Source of the DNA: an uncultured Lachnoclostridium sp.
Lineage (GTDB): Bacteria; Bacillota; Clostridia; Lachnospirales; Lachnospiraceae
DNA length: 64,000 nt
Assembly: GCA_948330435.1 (NCBI GenBank)
Contig: CAOJBY010000015.1
Span: forward strand, 25,842-89,841
Direction of reading: 5' to 3'
Shown: positions 24,988 through 33,155 of the stretch, in pieces
Layout of the letters: each line of letters begins with the position of its first letter
How positions within the stretch are numbered: the first letter of the stretch is position 1
Made by a program: the position numbers and the translations under genes
Notes under the pieces: model-generated
What the model saw: only the letters and a program-made list of their open reading frames with translations
The model's database searches: none
What the model was told of the DNA's origin: nothing

Positions 24988-26226
24988 ATGGACTATATCA
25001 AACGTGATTTGGAGGAGCAAATCCCTGTTTTATCAGAGAAATATCCCTGTGTTGTAGTGACGGGCCCCCGGCAGGCGGGAAAGACTACGTTGTTAAAGGG
25101 ACTTATGGATGAAAAAAGAACTTATGTAAATCTGGAGGATTTTGAGGAACGGAGGATGGCTAAGAAAGAGCCGGTGTTGTTTTTGCAGATGCATCCCCTG
25201 CCCATTTTTATTGATGAGGTTCAGTATGCACCGGAGCTTTTGGTTTACATAAAGATTGCGGTGGACAATGGGGCGGAGCCGGGAATGTTCTGGCTGGCTT
25301 CCTCTCAGATATTTCCGGAGCTTACCTCCCTCTGCGAATCCTCCATGGAGGGCGTGGCGGCCTGTTCTCTGTCATTTTTGTCTCAGCATGAGATGTACGG
25401 AAGCGGAAAGCAGGCACCGTTTTCCGTGCATTTGAATGCATTGGTCCAGAGAAAGCGTACCCACAGCCCGGCTGATTTGAAAGATCTGTATGAACGAATC
25501 TGGAAAGGAGCCATGCCGGAATATATCTGTGGAGCAGCAAAGAGTGGTAAGCCAGGGGATTGGAATGCCTTTTATAACAGTTATTTACAGTCCTATATAG
25601 AACGGGATGCAGGGGAGCTGGTGTCTTTGGCGGACAAAATGCAGTTTGGTGATTTTATACGTGCCGCTGCCTGCCGTGTGGGACAGATGCTGAACCTGCA
25701 TCAGATAGCACAGGAGGTTCTGATCTCTGACGATACGGCCAGAAGATGGCTGCAGGTATTGGAACGGACGCATCTGGTGTTCTGCCTTTACCCATATCAG
25801 GATCCGAAGTTAAGGCGTGTGATTAAGGCACCAAAGCTCTTTTTCTTTGATACGGGTCTGGCTGCTTATCTGACCAGATATGCTTCCCCGGATATTTTGA
25901 TGAACGGTGCCCTAAGCGGCGGAATTCTGGAAAATTATGCGGTGGCCGAGATTATGAAATCTTATGCCGCTGACAGGAACGGCTGCCGGTTCTGGTATTA
26001 CCGTGACAAGGAGGGCAAAGAGATTGATCTGATATTGGAGCGTGACGGGTGGCTGTGTCCCCTGGAGGTGAAACGGTCAGCCAATCCGGAACAGAAAGGC
26101 ATCCGTGTATTCTCGATTCTGGATAAGGCATCTCTTCCACGGGAGAGGGGAGGAGTGCTCTGCTTAAGGGCGGATTTGTCTGCTTTCAACAGTAATGATT
26201 TGATGATTCCCATTTGGATGATATAG
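24988..26226 (+). CDS. AAA-type ATP-binding protein with DUF4143 domain
   Basis: A 412-residue protein of the widespread AAA_14/DUF4143 family. The Walker A motif is VTGPRQAGKTTLL near residue 25 and the Walker B region is LPIFIDEVQYAPELL near 75. DUF4143 occupies the C-terminal half (RRVIKAPKLFFFDTGLAAYL, then GGILENYAVAEIMKS). It ends with the restriction-endonuclease-like strand pattern FWYYRDKEGKEIDLILE and CPLEVKRSANPE. The cellular role of the family is not established. It has its own promoter and no partner gene. Confidence 0.9.
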   Translation: MDYIKRDLEEQIPVLSEKYPCVVVTGPRQAGKTTLLKGLMDEKRTYVNLEDFEERRMAKKEPVLFLQMHPLPIFIDEVQYAPELLVYIKIAVDNGAEPGMFWLASSQIFPELTSLCESSMEGVAACSLSFLSQHEMYGSGKQAPFSVHLNALVQRKRTHSPADLKDLYERIWKGAMPEYICGAAKSGKPGDWNAFYNSYLQSYIERDAGELVSLADKMQFGDFIRAAACRVGQMLNLHQIAQEVLISDDTARRWLQVLERTHLVFCLYPYQDPKLRRVIKAPKLFFFDTGLAAYLTRYASPDILMNGALSGGILENYAVAEIMKSYAADRNGCRFWYYRDKEGKEIDLILERDGWLCPLEVKRSANPEQKGIRVFSILDKASLPRERGGVLCLRADLSAFNSNDLMIPIWMI

Positions 26227-26229
26227 TGA

Positions 26230-26337
26230 TTTTTAATCTTTGCCAATAAGGCGGAGCCGGCAGTGCTCAACCGGGCTGCCGGCGTGGTGCTTATGGTACT
26301 TGGAGTTGTGATGGTCGGTTTTCAGCATTTGCAATAA
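26230..26337 (+). pseudogene. C-terminal fragment of an integral membrane transporter
   Basis: A 36-codon open stretch follows the ATPase stop with no start codon at its head. It reads FLIFANKAEPAVLNRAAGVV and continues with a hydrophobic helix ending in FQHLQ. The 'LNR.AGVVLMVLG' pattern resembles the last helix of LysE- or CcdA-type transporters. The rest of the gene is missing, so this looks like a decayed remnant. The inverted repeat GCCGGCAG/CTGCCGGC at 26256-26283 lies inside it and may act as a terminator. Confidence 0.4.
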
Positions 26338-27272
26338 TGTTGATGCAATTCGTATATTTTTTGTTGTATTAGCTTTATTAATTCCACCGGTTCTAACACA
26401 GTGGCATTTTTTCCCAGGGGAAGCATATAATCTGCAACCCATTCCAGGGCGGCATGGTCTATTTCCATGTCAATTATCCCGCCGCCCGTTGGAAATGTTT
26501 TCAATCCTCTTGCCAGTAAACACTCGCTTTCACAGCGTTTGACACCTATATCCGTCAGTTGGATTTTCATGTGGTAATCATTTTTAACCTCTGTTTTTTC
26601 AAGATATTCTTGAATTGAAGCGGGGATGGAGTATTTTCCTTTTGGATAGGATTTTTCCTCTATAATTTCTTTAATACGGTCAACCCGAAACACTCTGATT
26701 TGATTTGCTGTCGTGCAGTAAGCGGGGCAATACCAAAGTCCATTCATGGCATATAAGCCGATCGGAATAATCGTGCGTGTGCTTTCGGAATATGTTGACG
26801 AATACCGTATTGTTGCAGCATGGCGGTTTATGACAATAAGAAACATTGATTTCAGCAACGGGGAATCACATTGTCTGTCCGGAATCCAGAATACTACTTT
26901 GTTTTGCATTTGCGTGATACTGTTTTGTACATCTAATGGCAGACAATTCAAAAATTTCTTCAAGATGGATATGGTTTCCTGTTCAAACGGCAGGTCATGG
27001 TGATATTGCAAGGCCTGACAGGCGAAGAAGATAGCCTTTGCTTCGCTTTCTGAAAACGCAATAGGCGGCAAAATGCGTTCTTTTAAGATGTGGTATCCAC
27101 CCGCCGCCCCTACTTCGGAGTAAAGAGGGAGACCCGCCTGCTCCAATTCCTGCAAGTCCCGCAGTATGGTTCTTTTTGATACGGAAAATTCATTTGCCAG
27201 TTCGCCTGCTGTAAAATTCTTTTTTGCATTTATTGTTATCATCATTTCGATAAGCCGTTCTGCTTTTGACAT
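26322..27272 (-). CDS. YafY-type HTH/WYL-domain transcriptional regulator
   Basis: A 316-residue regulator. The N-terminal DeoR-like helix-turn-helix reads FTAGELANEFSVSKRTILRD. A WYL-type sensor domain lies in the middle, with GLYAMNGLWYCPAYC and FRVDRIKEI, and a WCX-like C-terminal part follows (MEIDHAALEWVADYML). ATG 27272 is chosen because AAAGGAG lies 7 bases upstream. It is divergent from the YciI-like gene, with an inverted repeat between them, so it probably controls itself and that gene. Confidence 0.88.
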   Translation of the reverse strand: MSKAERLIEMMITINAKKNFTAGELANEFSVSKRTILRDLQELEQAGLPLYSEVGAAGGYHILKERILPPIAFSESEAKAIFFACQALQYHHDLPFEQETISILKKFLNCLPLDVQNSITQMQNKVVFWIPDRQCDSPLLKSMFLIVINRHAATIRYSSTYSESTRTIIPIGLYAMNGLWYCPAYCTTANQIRVFRVDRIKEIIEEKSYPKGKYSIPASIQEYLEKTEVKNDYHMKIQLTDIGVKRCESECLLARGLKTFPTGGGIIDMEIDHAALEWVADYMLPLGKNATVLEPVELIKLIQQKIYELHQHYCKC

Positions 27273-27288
27273 TTTTGAACTCCTTTCC

Positions 27289-27315
27289 AAATAGCGACAG
27301 ATTTTGTCACTATTT
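27289..27315. promoter_or_regulatory. Operator-like inverted repeat between WYL regulator and YciI-like gene
   Basis: AAATAGCGACA (27289-27299) and its inverse TGTCACTATTT (27305-27315), one mismatch, spaced by 5 bases. It sits in the short divergent intergenic region next to the regulator's ribosome-binding site, where autoregulatory operators are typical. Confidence 0.6.
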
Positions 27316-27391
27316 TATGATAAACTATCTGTATTCCATTTTCAATATGCCACAAAAATGATACCTTATAAAATGTAAAGGAGAAAATCGT

Positions 27392-27691
27392 ATGGAAAGC
27401 TTGATGTACATGATGATGATTGAAAAAAGTAAGACTTATAACAGAATGACAAAACAGGCGGTTATGGAACACGTTGAGAATATAAGAAAGCTGGATGATG
27501 AGGGAAAGCTGGAGATCTGCGGTGTCTTTAAAGGTTATCCGGGAATGGCAGGCATGTATATCCTGAGAACGAAGAGCCGTGAAGAAGCAGAAGAAATATG
27601 CAAATCGGAGCCGTTGGTTCTGGGAGGATATGCAACTTATAAATTGGTCGGTTTACAGATTGCAAATCGAGAAAATAACTACTTGCTGTAA
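27392..27691 (+). CDS. YciI-like small protein
   Basis: A 99-residue protein with the ferredoxin-like dimeric barrel pattern of the YciI family: MMMIEKSKTYN, HVENIRKLDDEGKLEICGVF and MYILRTKSREEAEEICKSEP, ending with a beta strand YKLVGLQI. Function in the family ranges from muconolactone-isomerase-like enzymes to unknown. An AAAGGAG ribosome-binding site precedes it by 8 bases. It is divergent from the WYL regulator and is its most likely target. Confidence 0.75.
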   Translation: MESLMYMMMIEKSKTYNRMTKQAVMEHVENIRKLDDEGKLEICGVFKGYPGMAGMYILRTKSREEAEEICKSEPLVLGGYATYKLVGLQIANRENNYLL

Positions 27692-27779
27692 GGAATCACA
27701 CAGGAGGTAGACGAATCTGGCTTTCATGAAGACAGTATATTTAAATGCATTCAGAAAACAAGAAAATAGTCGGAGCATA

Positions 27780-27807
27780 AATCGTCATTTGACATCAGAT
27801 GGCGGTT
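27780..27807 (+). terminator. Terminator after the YciI-like gene
   Basis: AATCGTCAT (27780-27788) pairs with ATGGCGGTT (27799-27807), including G-U pairs, and is followed by T6. It lies about 90 bases after the stop. Confidence 0.55.
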
Positions 27808-27921
27808 TTTTGTGCCGGAAAACAGATGTTTATGAAAATACAGCAAGAATAATGAAAAAGCAAAAATCTCTTTATGATAAAATAAGGCAAAAGTCATTTT
27901 ATTCAGAAAGGAGGGATCCTG

Positions 27922-28761
27922 ATGCAGGATCAGACGGTTCGCATTGTTTCGCAGGCTATCCGGTATATAGAACACAATCTCAACAATAAGCTGGAGCTTG
28001 ACAAGGTTGCGGCTGCACTGCACTATTCCCAATTTCACCTGCACCGTATTTTTACAAAGACAGTTGGGCTGACGGTCCATGAGTATATTCAAAGACGGCA
28101 GCTGACAGAAGCGGCAAAGCTTTTGGCATTTTCCCAAAAACCGATTCTCGAGATTGCCCTTGTCAGCGGATATGAGAGTCAGCAGGCATTCACGGATGTC
28201 TTTAAGGCCATGTACAAAACTACGCCTGCAAAATTTCGGGAGGTAAAGGAATTTTACCCTTTACAGCTTGAGATCCATTTAAAAGAGGAGACGGTCAGGA
28301 TGGATTTTACAAAAGAGGATATAAGGTTTGCCGCATCTTCCGATGCAGAGGATTGGATGGAGCTGGTGAACCTGACGATTGACGGATACCCGTGTCTTGA
28401 TAAAGATGAATATATCCAAAAGCTGCAGCAGTATATGGATGATAAAAGAGCATTGATTTTGCGGGATGAAGATATGGCGATTGGCGTGATGGGATTTTCA
28501 TCCCATAGGGGCAGCGTGGATTTCCTGGCCGTTCATCCGCAATACCGGCACCTTGGCATCACAAAGCTGTTTCTCCATAAGCTCATGGATGAACTGCTTT
28601 GCGGGAGAGAAATCACTCTGACGACCTACCGTGCGGGCGACAGGGCGGATACGGGTTATCGTGAAGAATACAGCCGCCTTGGGTTTGCGGAAAAAGAACT
28701 GCTTGTGGAGTACGGGTATCCTGTACAGCGTTTTGTGCTTCTGGGAGGAAGCTTATTATGA
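27922..28761 (+). CDS. AraC-type regulator fused to a GNAT acetyltransferase
   Basis: A 279-residue fusion. Residues 1-105 form an N-terminal AraC double helix-turn-helix (LELDKVAAALHYSQFHLHRIF, then ILEIALVSGYESQQAFTDVFKAMYKTTPAKFR). Residues 130-279 form a GNAT domain with the acetyl-CoA loop VHPQYRHLGITKLFL. AraC proteins usually carry the DNA-binding part at the C terminus, so this order is the SoxS/Rob-like N-terminal layout with an enzyme as the second half. The stop overlaps the ATG of the next MATE gene by 4 bases, so the two are translationally coupled; the regulator probably controls, or is paired with, drug export. Confidence 0.88.
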   Translation: MQDQTVRIVSQAIRYIEHNLNNKLELDKVAAALHYSQFHLHRIFTKTVGLTVHEYIQRRQLTEAAKLLAFSQKPILEIALVSGYESQQAFTDVFKAMYKTTPAKFREVKEFYPLQLEIHLKEETVRMDFTKEDIRFAASSDAEDWMELVNLTIDGYPCLDKDEYIQKLQQYMDDKRALILRDEDMAIGVMGFSSHRGSVDFLAVHPQYRHLGITKLFLHKLMDELLCGREITLTTYRAGDRADTGYREEYSRLGFAEKELLVEYGYPVQRFVLLGGSLL

Positions 28762-30092
28762 CGGAAACACAGAGAAATCCCCTGTCAGATAATTTTAACG
28801 CCCTATCTCTTATCAGGTTTGCATTTCCCAGTATGGTTATGATGCTTTTTGTGGGGTTGTATACCATTGTAGACACGATCTTTATTGCCCGGTTTGTAAA
28901 CACAAATGCCCTGTCCTCCATCAATATCGTGTGTCCGGTCATAAACCTGATTGTTGGACTGGGAACCATGCTGGGAACGGGCGGAAGTGCCATTGTTGCA
29001 AAAAAAATGGGAAGCGGAAAGCCCGGGGAGGCCCGAAGCAGCTTTACGCTCATTATTGTAACGGGTATTGTAACGGGTCTTGTTATCACGGTGGCAGGCC
29101 TTATTTTTATTGACAGAATCATCTGGAGTCTGGGGGCCAGTGAAATACTGTTCCCTTATTGCAAGGATTATCTGATGATACAGCTTTTGTTTGCTGCGGG
29201 CAATATGATGCAGGTTCTGTATCAGAATCTTTTCGTGACGGCGGGAAAGCCGGATTTGGGACTTGTACTCTCTGTGCTGGCGGGGCTTGCCAATATCGTT
29301 TTTGATTATATCTTTATCCCCGTGATGCAGATGGGGATCAAAGGGGCGGCACTTGGAACGGCCATGGGGTATATGATACCAACGATTGCAGGAACAATAT
29401 TTTTTTTCACCGGAAGAAGCGAGCTGCATTTTTGCAAGACCAGGATGGATGCTGCGGTTTTGGTAAAAAGCTGTTCCAATGGTGCTTCTGAAATGGTAAG
29501 TCAGCTTGCGGCTGCCGTGACTACCTTTTTGTTCAACGGGACAATGATGAAGCTGTCAGGCGAGGACGGTGTGGCGGCCATTACCGTTATGATATATTCA
29601 CAGTTTTTATTGACAGCTCTTTATATTGGATTTTCTATGGGCATCGCTCCTGTCATAAGCTATAATTACGGCAGCAAAAATACAAAGCAGCTCAAGAAAA
29701 TCGTCCGCATCGGTTTTTCCTTTATCCTGGCTGTTTCTCTTTGCGTATTTTTGTTTTCCTTTTTTGCAGGAGAAAATATTGCACGGATATTCGCAGGGGA
29801 TAATAAGAATGTATTCCAAATTACAAAAGCAGGATTTACTATTTTTGCCTTTGGTTTTCTCTTTTCCGGATGCAATATTTTTTCCTCGGCATTGTTTACG
29901 GCACTGTCAAATGGAAAAGTTTCGGCAATGATCTCATTTTTGCGGACATTTGGATTTATTATGGCTTTTCTTTTGATATTGCCGAAATTTTTCGGGGTGA
30001 CAGGCGTATGGCTTGCGGTTCCCCTTGCGGAAGCACTCACATTGACCCTGACGGTATGTTTCCTCTTCGGGCATGGGAAGACGGCATCATGA
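28758..30092 (+). CDS. MATE-family efflux transporter (second copy)
   Basis: A 444-residue, 12-helix Na+/H+-drug antiporter like the one at 18863: IRFAFPSMVMMLFVGLYTIVDTIFIARFV at the start, then LGTMLGTGGSAIVAKKMG. ATG overlaps the TGA of the AraC-GNAT gene (ATGA), so expression is coupled to that regulator. The two MATE proteins share pattern but differ throughout, so they are paralogues rather than a recent duplication. Confidence 0.93.
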   Translation: MTETQRNPLSDNFNALSLIRFAFPSMVMMLFVGLYTIVDTIFIARFVNTNALSSINIVCPVINLIVGLGTMLGTGGSAIVAKKMGSGKPGEARSSFTLIIVTGIVTGLVITVAGLIFIDRIIWSLGASEILFPYCKDYLMIQLLFAAGNMMQVLYQNLFVTAGKPDLGLVLSVLAGLANIVFDYIFIPVMQMGIKGAALGTAMGYMIPTIAGTIFFFTGRSELHFCKTRMDAAVLVKSCSNGASEMVSQLAAAVTTFLFNGTMMKLSGEDGVAAITVMIYSQFLLTALYIGFSMGIAPVISYNYGSKNTKQLKKIVRIGFSFILAVSLCVFLFSFFAGENIARIFAGDNKNVFQITKAGFTIFAFGFLFSGCNIFSSALFTALSNGKVSAMISFLRTFGFIMAFLLILPKFFGVTGVWLAVPLAEALTLTLTVCFLFGHGKTAS

Positions 30093-30136
30093 TATCCGCA
30101 AAAGTAATACCCGTAAAAGTAATTCTGTAAAAGCGG

Positions 30137-30165
30137 TTGACATTGCAGCGGATCTTTTGTACAAT
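30137..30165 (+). promoter_or_regulatory. Sigma-A promoter of the TetR gene
   Basis: Perfect TTGACA (30137-30142), 17-base spacer, TACAAT (30160-30165). The -10 box abuts the 12-bp palindrome at 30164-30192. Confidence 0.85.
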
Positions 30166-30192
30166 AGTTATTGACCATAAGTCAATAACTAT
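30164..30192. promoter_or_regulatory. TetR operator palindrome
   Basis: A perfect 12-bp inverted repeat, ATAGTTATTGAC (30164-30175) and GTCAATAACTAT (30181-30192), around a 5-base centre. It covers the predicted transcription start of the TetR gene, the classic place for autorepression. Confidence 0.8.
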
Positions 30193-30212
30193 GAAAAAGG
30201 GGGCGGTGCAAA

Positions 30213-30866
30213 TTGGCCAGGCCAGTGAAAAAACAGCCGGAACAATGGAGGAGAGAGATTTTAGATGCGGCAAAGGAATTATTTTTATCAAAGGGCTATG
30301 AAGCAACTGCCATTACGGATATTATGGAAGCGGCGGGGGGTGCAAAGGGGATGTTTTACCGTTTCTTTCAGAGTAAGGAAGAGGTCATACATGCCCTGGG
30401 GGATCAGATGTTTTTCACCAATAATCCTTTTGAGGAGGTCAGGAAGCGTTCAGATCTGAACGGACTGCAGAAGATACGGGAGGTGCTTGCCCTTGACAGG
30501 GCCGACACGGAACGGGAAGAGATCAATATTCAGGCAGTCTCCATCCTGAAAGACCCGCACATTCTGGCGGCTGCGGTGGCGGCGAACCGGCGGGTGCTGA
30601 CTCCTTTATGGTATGAATTGATTGAGGAGGGCCGGCGTGACGGCTCTATCCGGACGGAATACCCAAAGGAGCTTTCCGAACTGCTGCCGCTTGTGAATTT
30701 CTGGCTGCTGCCCTCCGTATTTCCGGCGGATGCAGAGGAGATACTGCACAAGTGCGGATTTGTTGCGGAGGTTCTTTCGGCAATGGGGCTTCCAATCATC
30801 GAGAATGAGATGTATGAGAGGGCAGAGGGGATATTGGGAAGCTGCCGGGAAGAAAGGAAAGGATGA
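30213..30866 (+). CDS. TetR-family transcriptional regulator
   Basis: A 217-residue repressor. The N-terminal helix-turn-helix is visible as ILDAAKELFLSKGYEATAITDI, then GAKGMFYRFFQSKEEV. The remaining helices form a ligand domain without recognisable specificity. The start is a TTG at 30213, about 6 bases after AGGGGGCGG; no ATG is available nearby. It lies under a consensus promoter overlapped by a perfect palindrome, so autorepression is very likely. It ends 3 bases before a decayed MFS transporter gene, presumably its former target. Confidence 0.9.
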   Translation: MARPVKKQPEQWRREILDAAKELFLSKGYEATAITDIMEAAGGAKGMFYRFFQSKEEVIHALGDQMFFTNNPFEEVRKRSDLNGLQKIREVLALDRADTEREEINIQAVSILKDPHILAAAVAANRRVLTPLWYELIEEGRRDGSIRTEYPKELSELLPLVNFWLLPSVFPADAEEILHKCGFVAEVLSAMGLPIIENEMYERAEGILGSCREERKG

Positions 30867-30869
30867 CGG

Positions 30870-31088
30870 ATGGAGCAGAGATTATTTTCGAGGAATTTTA
30901 CGCTCCTTTTGCTGGGGGGATTCTGTATGCAGCAGTTGGCTTGAAGCCCGTCATGTATGCAAGTGTCCTGTGCTTTTTCATTACGGCACTGTTGGAATGC
31001 TTTATAAAATTGCCTTATCAGGCTGGGAATTTCAGGTATTATGGTATGTGTGATTGGACTGCTTGCCCGCAAAGTAAGGGGAATGTAG
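30870..31088 (+). pseudogene. Decayed MFS transporter gene
   Basis: Fragments of a major-facilitator gene in different frames. The start reads MEQRLFSRNFTLLLLGGF, the typical first helix of MFS exporters, and hits a stop after about 24 codons. A second fragment in another frame (PVMYASVLCFFITALLECF) and a third (GISGIMVCVIGLLARKV, ending at TAG 31086-31088) look like helices from the middle and end of such a protein. Most of the gene has been deleted. It was probably controlled by the adjacent TetR protein. Confidence 0.6.
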
Positions 31089-31133
31089 GATGGTTCAGAA
31101 AATGTGTTGTGTGGGAGAAAAGGAGGAGACGAT

Positions 31134-31808
31134 ATGTCTGAAATCGTATTTGAATCTATTTACAGGGAGATATTTCCCTTTTGGGAGAAGCTTCCGGCCG
31201 CAGAGAGGGAGTACATCTGCCGGAATTCATACGATGTTACTTATCCTAAGGGCAAGAATATTCATGACGGCAGTGAATGTTCCGGTGTGATTCTTGTCCG
31301 TTCGGGATGCCTGCGTCTTTACATGATGTCGGACGAGGGAAAGGAGATTACGCTTTACCGTCTCCACAAAGGCGATCTGTGTATGCTGTCCGCTTCCTGT
31401 GTGCTGGATGCCATCACGTTTGAGGTGTTTGTAGATGCGGAGCAGGACAGCCAGTGCTGCGTGGTAAGCGGGCCTGCTTTTGCGGCAGTGTCAAAACGGA
31501 ATCCGGACATCCGCATATTTGCGTTGGAAACCGCAGTCAGCCGCTTTTCGGACGTGATGTGGGTGATGCAGCAGATCCTGTTTATGAGCATGGATAAACG
31601 GCTGGCAATCTTTCTTTCTGACGAATCCGCCCGAACGAGTTCGGATACCATTCCATTAACCCACGGGCAGATTGCCCGGTATATGGGTTCTGCCCGTGAA
31701 GTGGTATCCAGAATGCTGAAATATTTTGCCGGTGAGGGGCTTGTGGAGGTTACAAGGGGCGGCGTTACAATCCTTGATAAGAAACGTCTGCGGGAACTGA
31801 CTTTTTAG
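31134..31808 (+). CDS. Crp/Fnr-family transcriptional regulator
   Basis: A 224-residue regulator with an N-terminal cyclic-nucleotide-binding-like beta barrel (GVILVRSGCLRLYMMSDEGKE, then LYRLHKGDLCMLS) and a C-terminal winged helix (LTHGQIARYMGSAREVVSRMLKYF). Cysteines at the barrel (CVLDA, DSQCCVV) lack the N-terminal Fnr four-Cys pattern, so the signal is unclear; redox or small-ligand sensing is possible. ATG 31134 has AGGAGG 8 bases upstream. It is convergent with the ferredoxin/thioredoxin operon, which carries two matching sites, and is the obvious candidate activator. Confidence 0.9.
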   Translation: MSEIVFESIYREIFPFWEKLPAAEREYICRNSYDVTYPKGKNIHDGSECSGVILVRSGCLRLYMMSDEGKEITLYRLHKGDLCMLSASCVLDAITFEVFVDAEQDSQCCVVSGPAFAAVSKRNPDIRIFALETAVSRFSDVMWVMQQILFMSMDKRLAIFLSDESARTSSDTIPLTHGQIARYMGSAREVVSRMLKYFAGEGLVEVTRGGVTILDKKRLRELTF

Positions 31809-31890
31809 GACATCGCTGCATTCATTTTGAAGTAAATGGTGCCTGAAGTGCAATGATGTCCTAATATTTAGTCCGGTTATTTTCGTGACG

Positions 31891-32196
31891 CTATGCCAGC
31901 ATGGAGAGGATCTCCGCTTTCGACTTTAGGCCTGCTGACTGGCTTAGAATATTGCCGTTTTTGATCACGGTCAGCGTGGGGATGCTAAAGACGCCGAATC
32001 TCTGTGCCAGCTCCGGTTCCTGGTCTACGTTGATCTTGGCTATCAGGTATTGCGGGTTTTCCTCTGCGATCTCTTCCACTATGGGAGACACCATGCGGCA
32101 GGGACCGCACCAGTCGGCATAGAAATCCAGAAGCACGGGTTTTTCACTGGTTTTTACGGAATCGAAGTTATTTTTGTTTACATGAAGTATGGACAT
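31891..32196 (-). CDS. trxA: Thioredoxin
   Basis: A 101-residue thioredoxin with the canonical redox site WCGPC in LLDFYADWCGPCRMV and the cis-Pro loop FSIPTL. It is the last gene of a ferredoxin-NapH-like-thioredoxin set on the minus strand. A 59-base gap separates it from the preceding gene, and that gap together with the end of the preceding coding region holds its own predicted Crp/Fnr-type promoter (32239-32280). Confidence 0.93.
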   Translation of the reverse strand: MSILHVNKNNFDSVKTSEKPVLLDFYADWCGPCRMVSPIVEEIAEENPQYLIAKINVDQEPELAQRFGVFSIPTLTVIKNGNILSQSAGLKSKAEILSMLA

Positions 32197-32238
32197 AATT
32201 TTATTTTCCTTTCTTTTCTTTTTATTTTATCTGCTCAC

Positions 32239-32280
32239 AGTGTATCATTTTCTGTTCACTGTTTCTGTGATGAGGTCACA
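32239..32280 (-). promoter_or_regulatory. Second Crp/Fnr-type site and promoter, upstream of the thioredoxin gene
   Basis: On the minus strand a dyad TGTGACCTCATCACA (32280-32266) lies 29 bases (centre to hexamer start) upstream of TACACT (32244-32239). The distance is the same as in the promoter at 33070-33111. The site overlaps the last codons of the NapH-like gene and sits about 41 bases before the predicted transcription start, the class II activator position. Confidence 0.55.
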
Positions 32281-32849
32281 TTTTTGGCTTTGCATATAAG
32301 CTGTGTCATGGTTCCCATTGGACAGTACACACACCAGGAACGGGGCTTGAATAAAATCATGGTAAGAAAGCCCAGCACGGTGGAAGTGAGCATTACGCTG
32401 TAGAAGCCGAAAGCAAACTGAGCGACGCCGTCAGAGAACAGCGTTCCGTGGTAAGCCCAATGCCACGGGAGCTTGAATGTCCACAGCAGCGTTACCGCTG
32501 TGTCAAGACTTTTGGTTCCGGCGAATACCAGCCAGGTGTTCCACAGCATAAGGAAGAACATTGCAAAGAAAAAGATCAAAAATCCGTATCGGAAACAGCC
32601 GGATTTCATCCACCTGGGGATATCCTTTTTTCGTGACAGCCCGAACCTCCCTCCGATCAGGGAAAAAAGCTGACCTCTGCCGCAGTACTTATTGCAGTAA
32701 GCCTTATTGCCCTTGATAATCGCTATGGCAAGGGGGATAAAGAAGCAGAGAAGCCCCAGCCATGCAAAGAGGATATTGAAAAAACCAAGGATCAGGTAGG
32801 TAAGAGAGAAGATCCACAGGTAATCATACCATTTCTTTTTTTGTTTCAT
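32256..32849 (-). CDS. Membrane 4Fe-4S protein, NapH/NosR-like
   Basis: A 197-residue membrane protein with four to five helices. Two cysteine motifs (CNKYCGRGQLFS near residue 52 and CVYCPMGTMTQ near 180) match the membrane-bound ferredoxin-like domain of NapH, NosR and CcoG-type proteins, which hand electrons across the membrane. ATG 32849 follows GGAGGTGG; earlier in-frame codons overlap the ferredoxin gene. Its start overlaps the ferredoxin stop by 4 bases, so the two are translated together. Confidence 0.82.
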   Translation of the reverse strand: MKQKKKWYDYLWIFSLTYLILGFFNILFAWLGLLCFFIPLAIAIIKGNKAYCNKYCGRGQLFSLIGGRFGLSRKKDIPRWMKSGCFRYGFLIFFFAMFFLMLWNTWLVFAGTKSLDTAVTLLWTFKLPWHWAYHGTLFSDGVAQFAFGFYSVMLTSTVLGFLTMILFKPRSWCVYCPMGTMTQLICKAKNVTSSQKQ

Positions 32850-33043
32850 TTTTCCGCCACCTCCAATGCGATGATGCTTGCGGGACATTCCTTTACGCAT
32901 TTTCCGCATCCCACACACAATTCCCTGTCAATAATTGCATGGATGCCGTTGGGAATGGAGATTGCATTTCTTGGACAGACCTTTATGCAGCATCCGCAGG
33001 CAACACATTCCCGGATACTGACAGCCGCTTTCTTTTTTGCCAT
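32846..33043 (-). CDS. Ferredoxin, 2[4Fe-4S]
   Basis: A 65-residue bacterial ferredoxin with two complete cluster motifs, CVACGCCIKVCP and CVGCGKCVKECP. It is the first gene of the operon, directly behind a Crp/Fnr-type promoter. It would shuttle electrons to or from the NapH-like membrane protein encoded next. The whole set resembles a small electron-transfer module ending in thioredoxin; its physiological acceptor is unknown. Confidence 0.93.
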   Translation of the reverse strand: MAKKKAAVSIRECVACGCCIKVCPRNAISIPNGIHAIIDRELCVGCGKCVKECPASIIALEVAEK

Positions 33044-33069
33044 GGTAAAAACTCCTTTTGTTTTTTTCT

Positions 33070-33111
33070 ATTATATAGGGGAAAAATGATTTGTTCTGTG
33101 ATGAAGTCACC
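33070..33111 (-). promoter_or_regulatory. Crp/Fnr-type promoter of the ferredoxin operon
   Basis: On the minus strand the dyad GGTGACTTCATCACA (33111-33097) is followed, 29 bases from its centre, by a perfect TATAAT (33075-33070). There is no good -35 box, as expected for an activator-dependent promoter with the regulator bound at about -41. The half-sites GTGA and TCAC are 5 bases apart, one fewer than in the Crp consensus. Confidence 0.65.
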
Positions 33112-33155
33112 ATTTGACGGTTGCAGAGCAGGAACTGCGAGAGCCAGAGGGGAAA

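Noticed and set aside
27726..27989. An 87-codon frame between the YciI-like and AraC-GNAT genes
   Set aside because: It contains a predicted terminator, lacks recognisable motifs and overlaps the AraC start.
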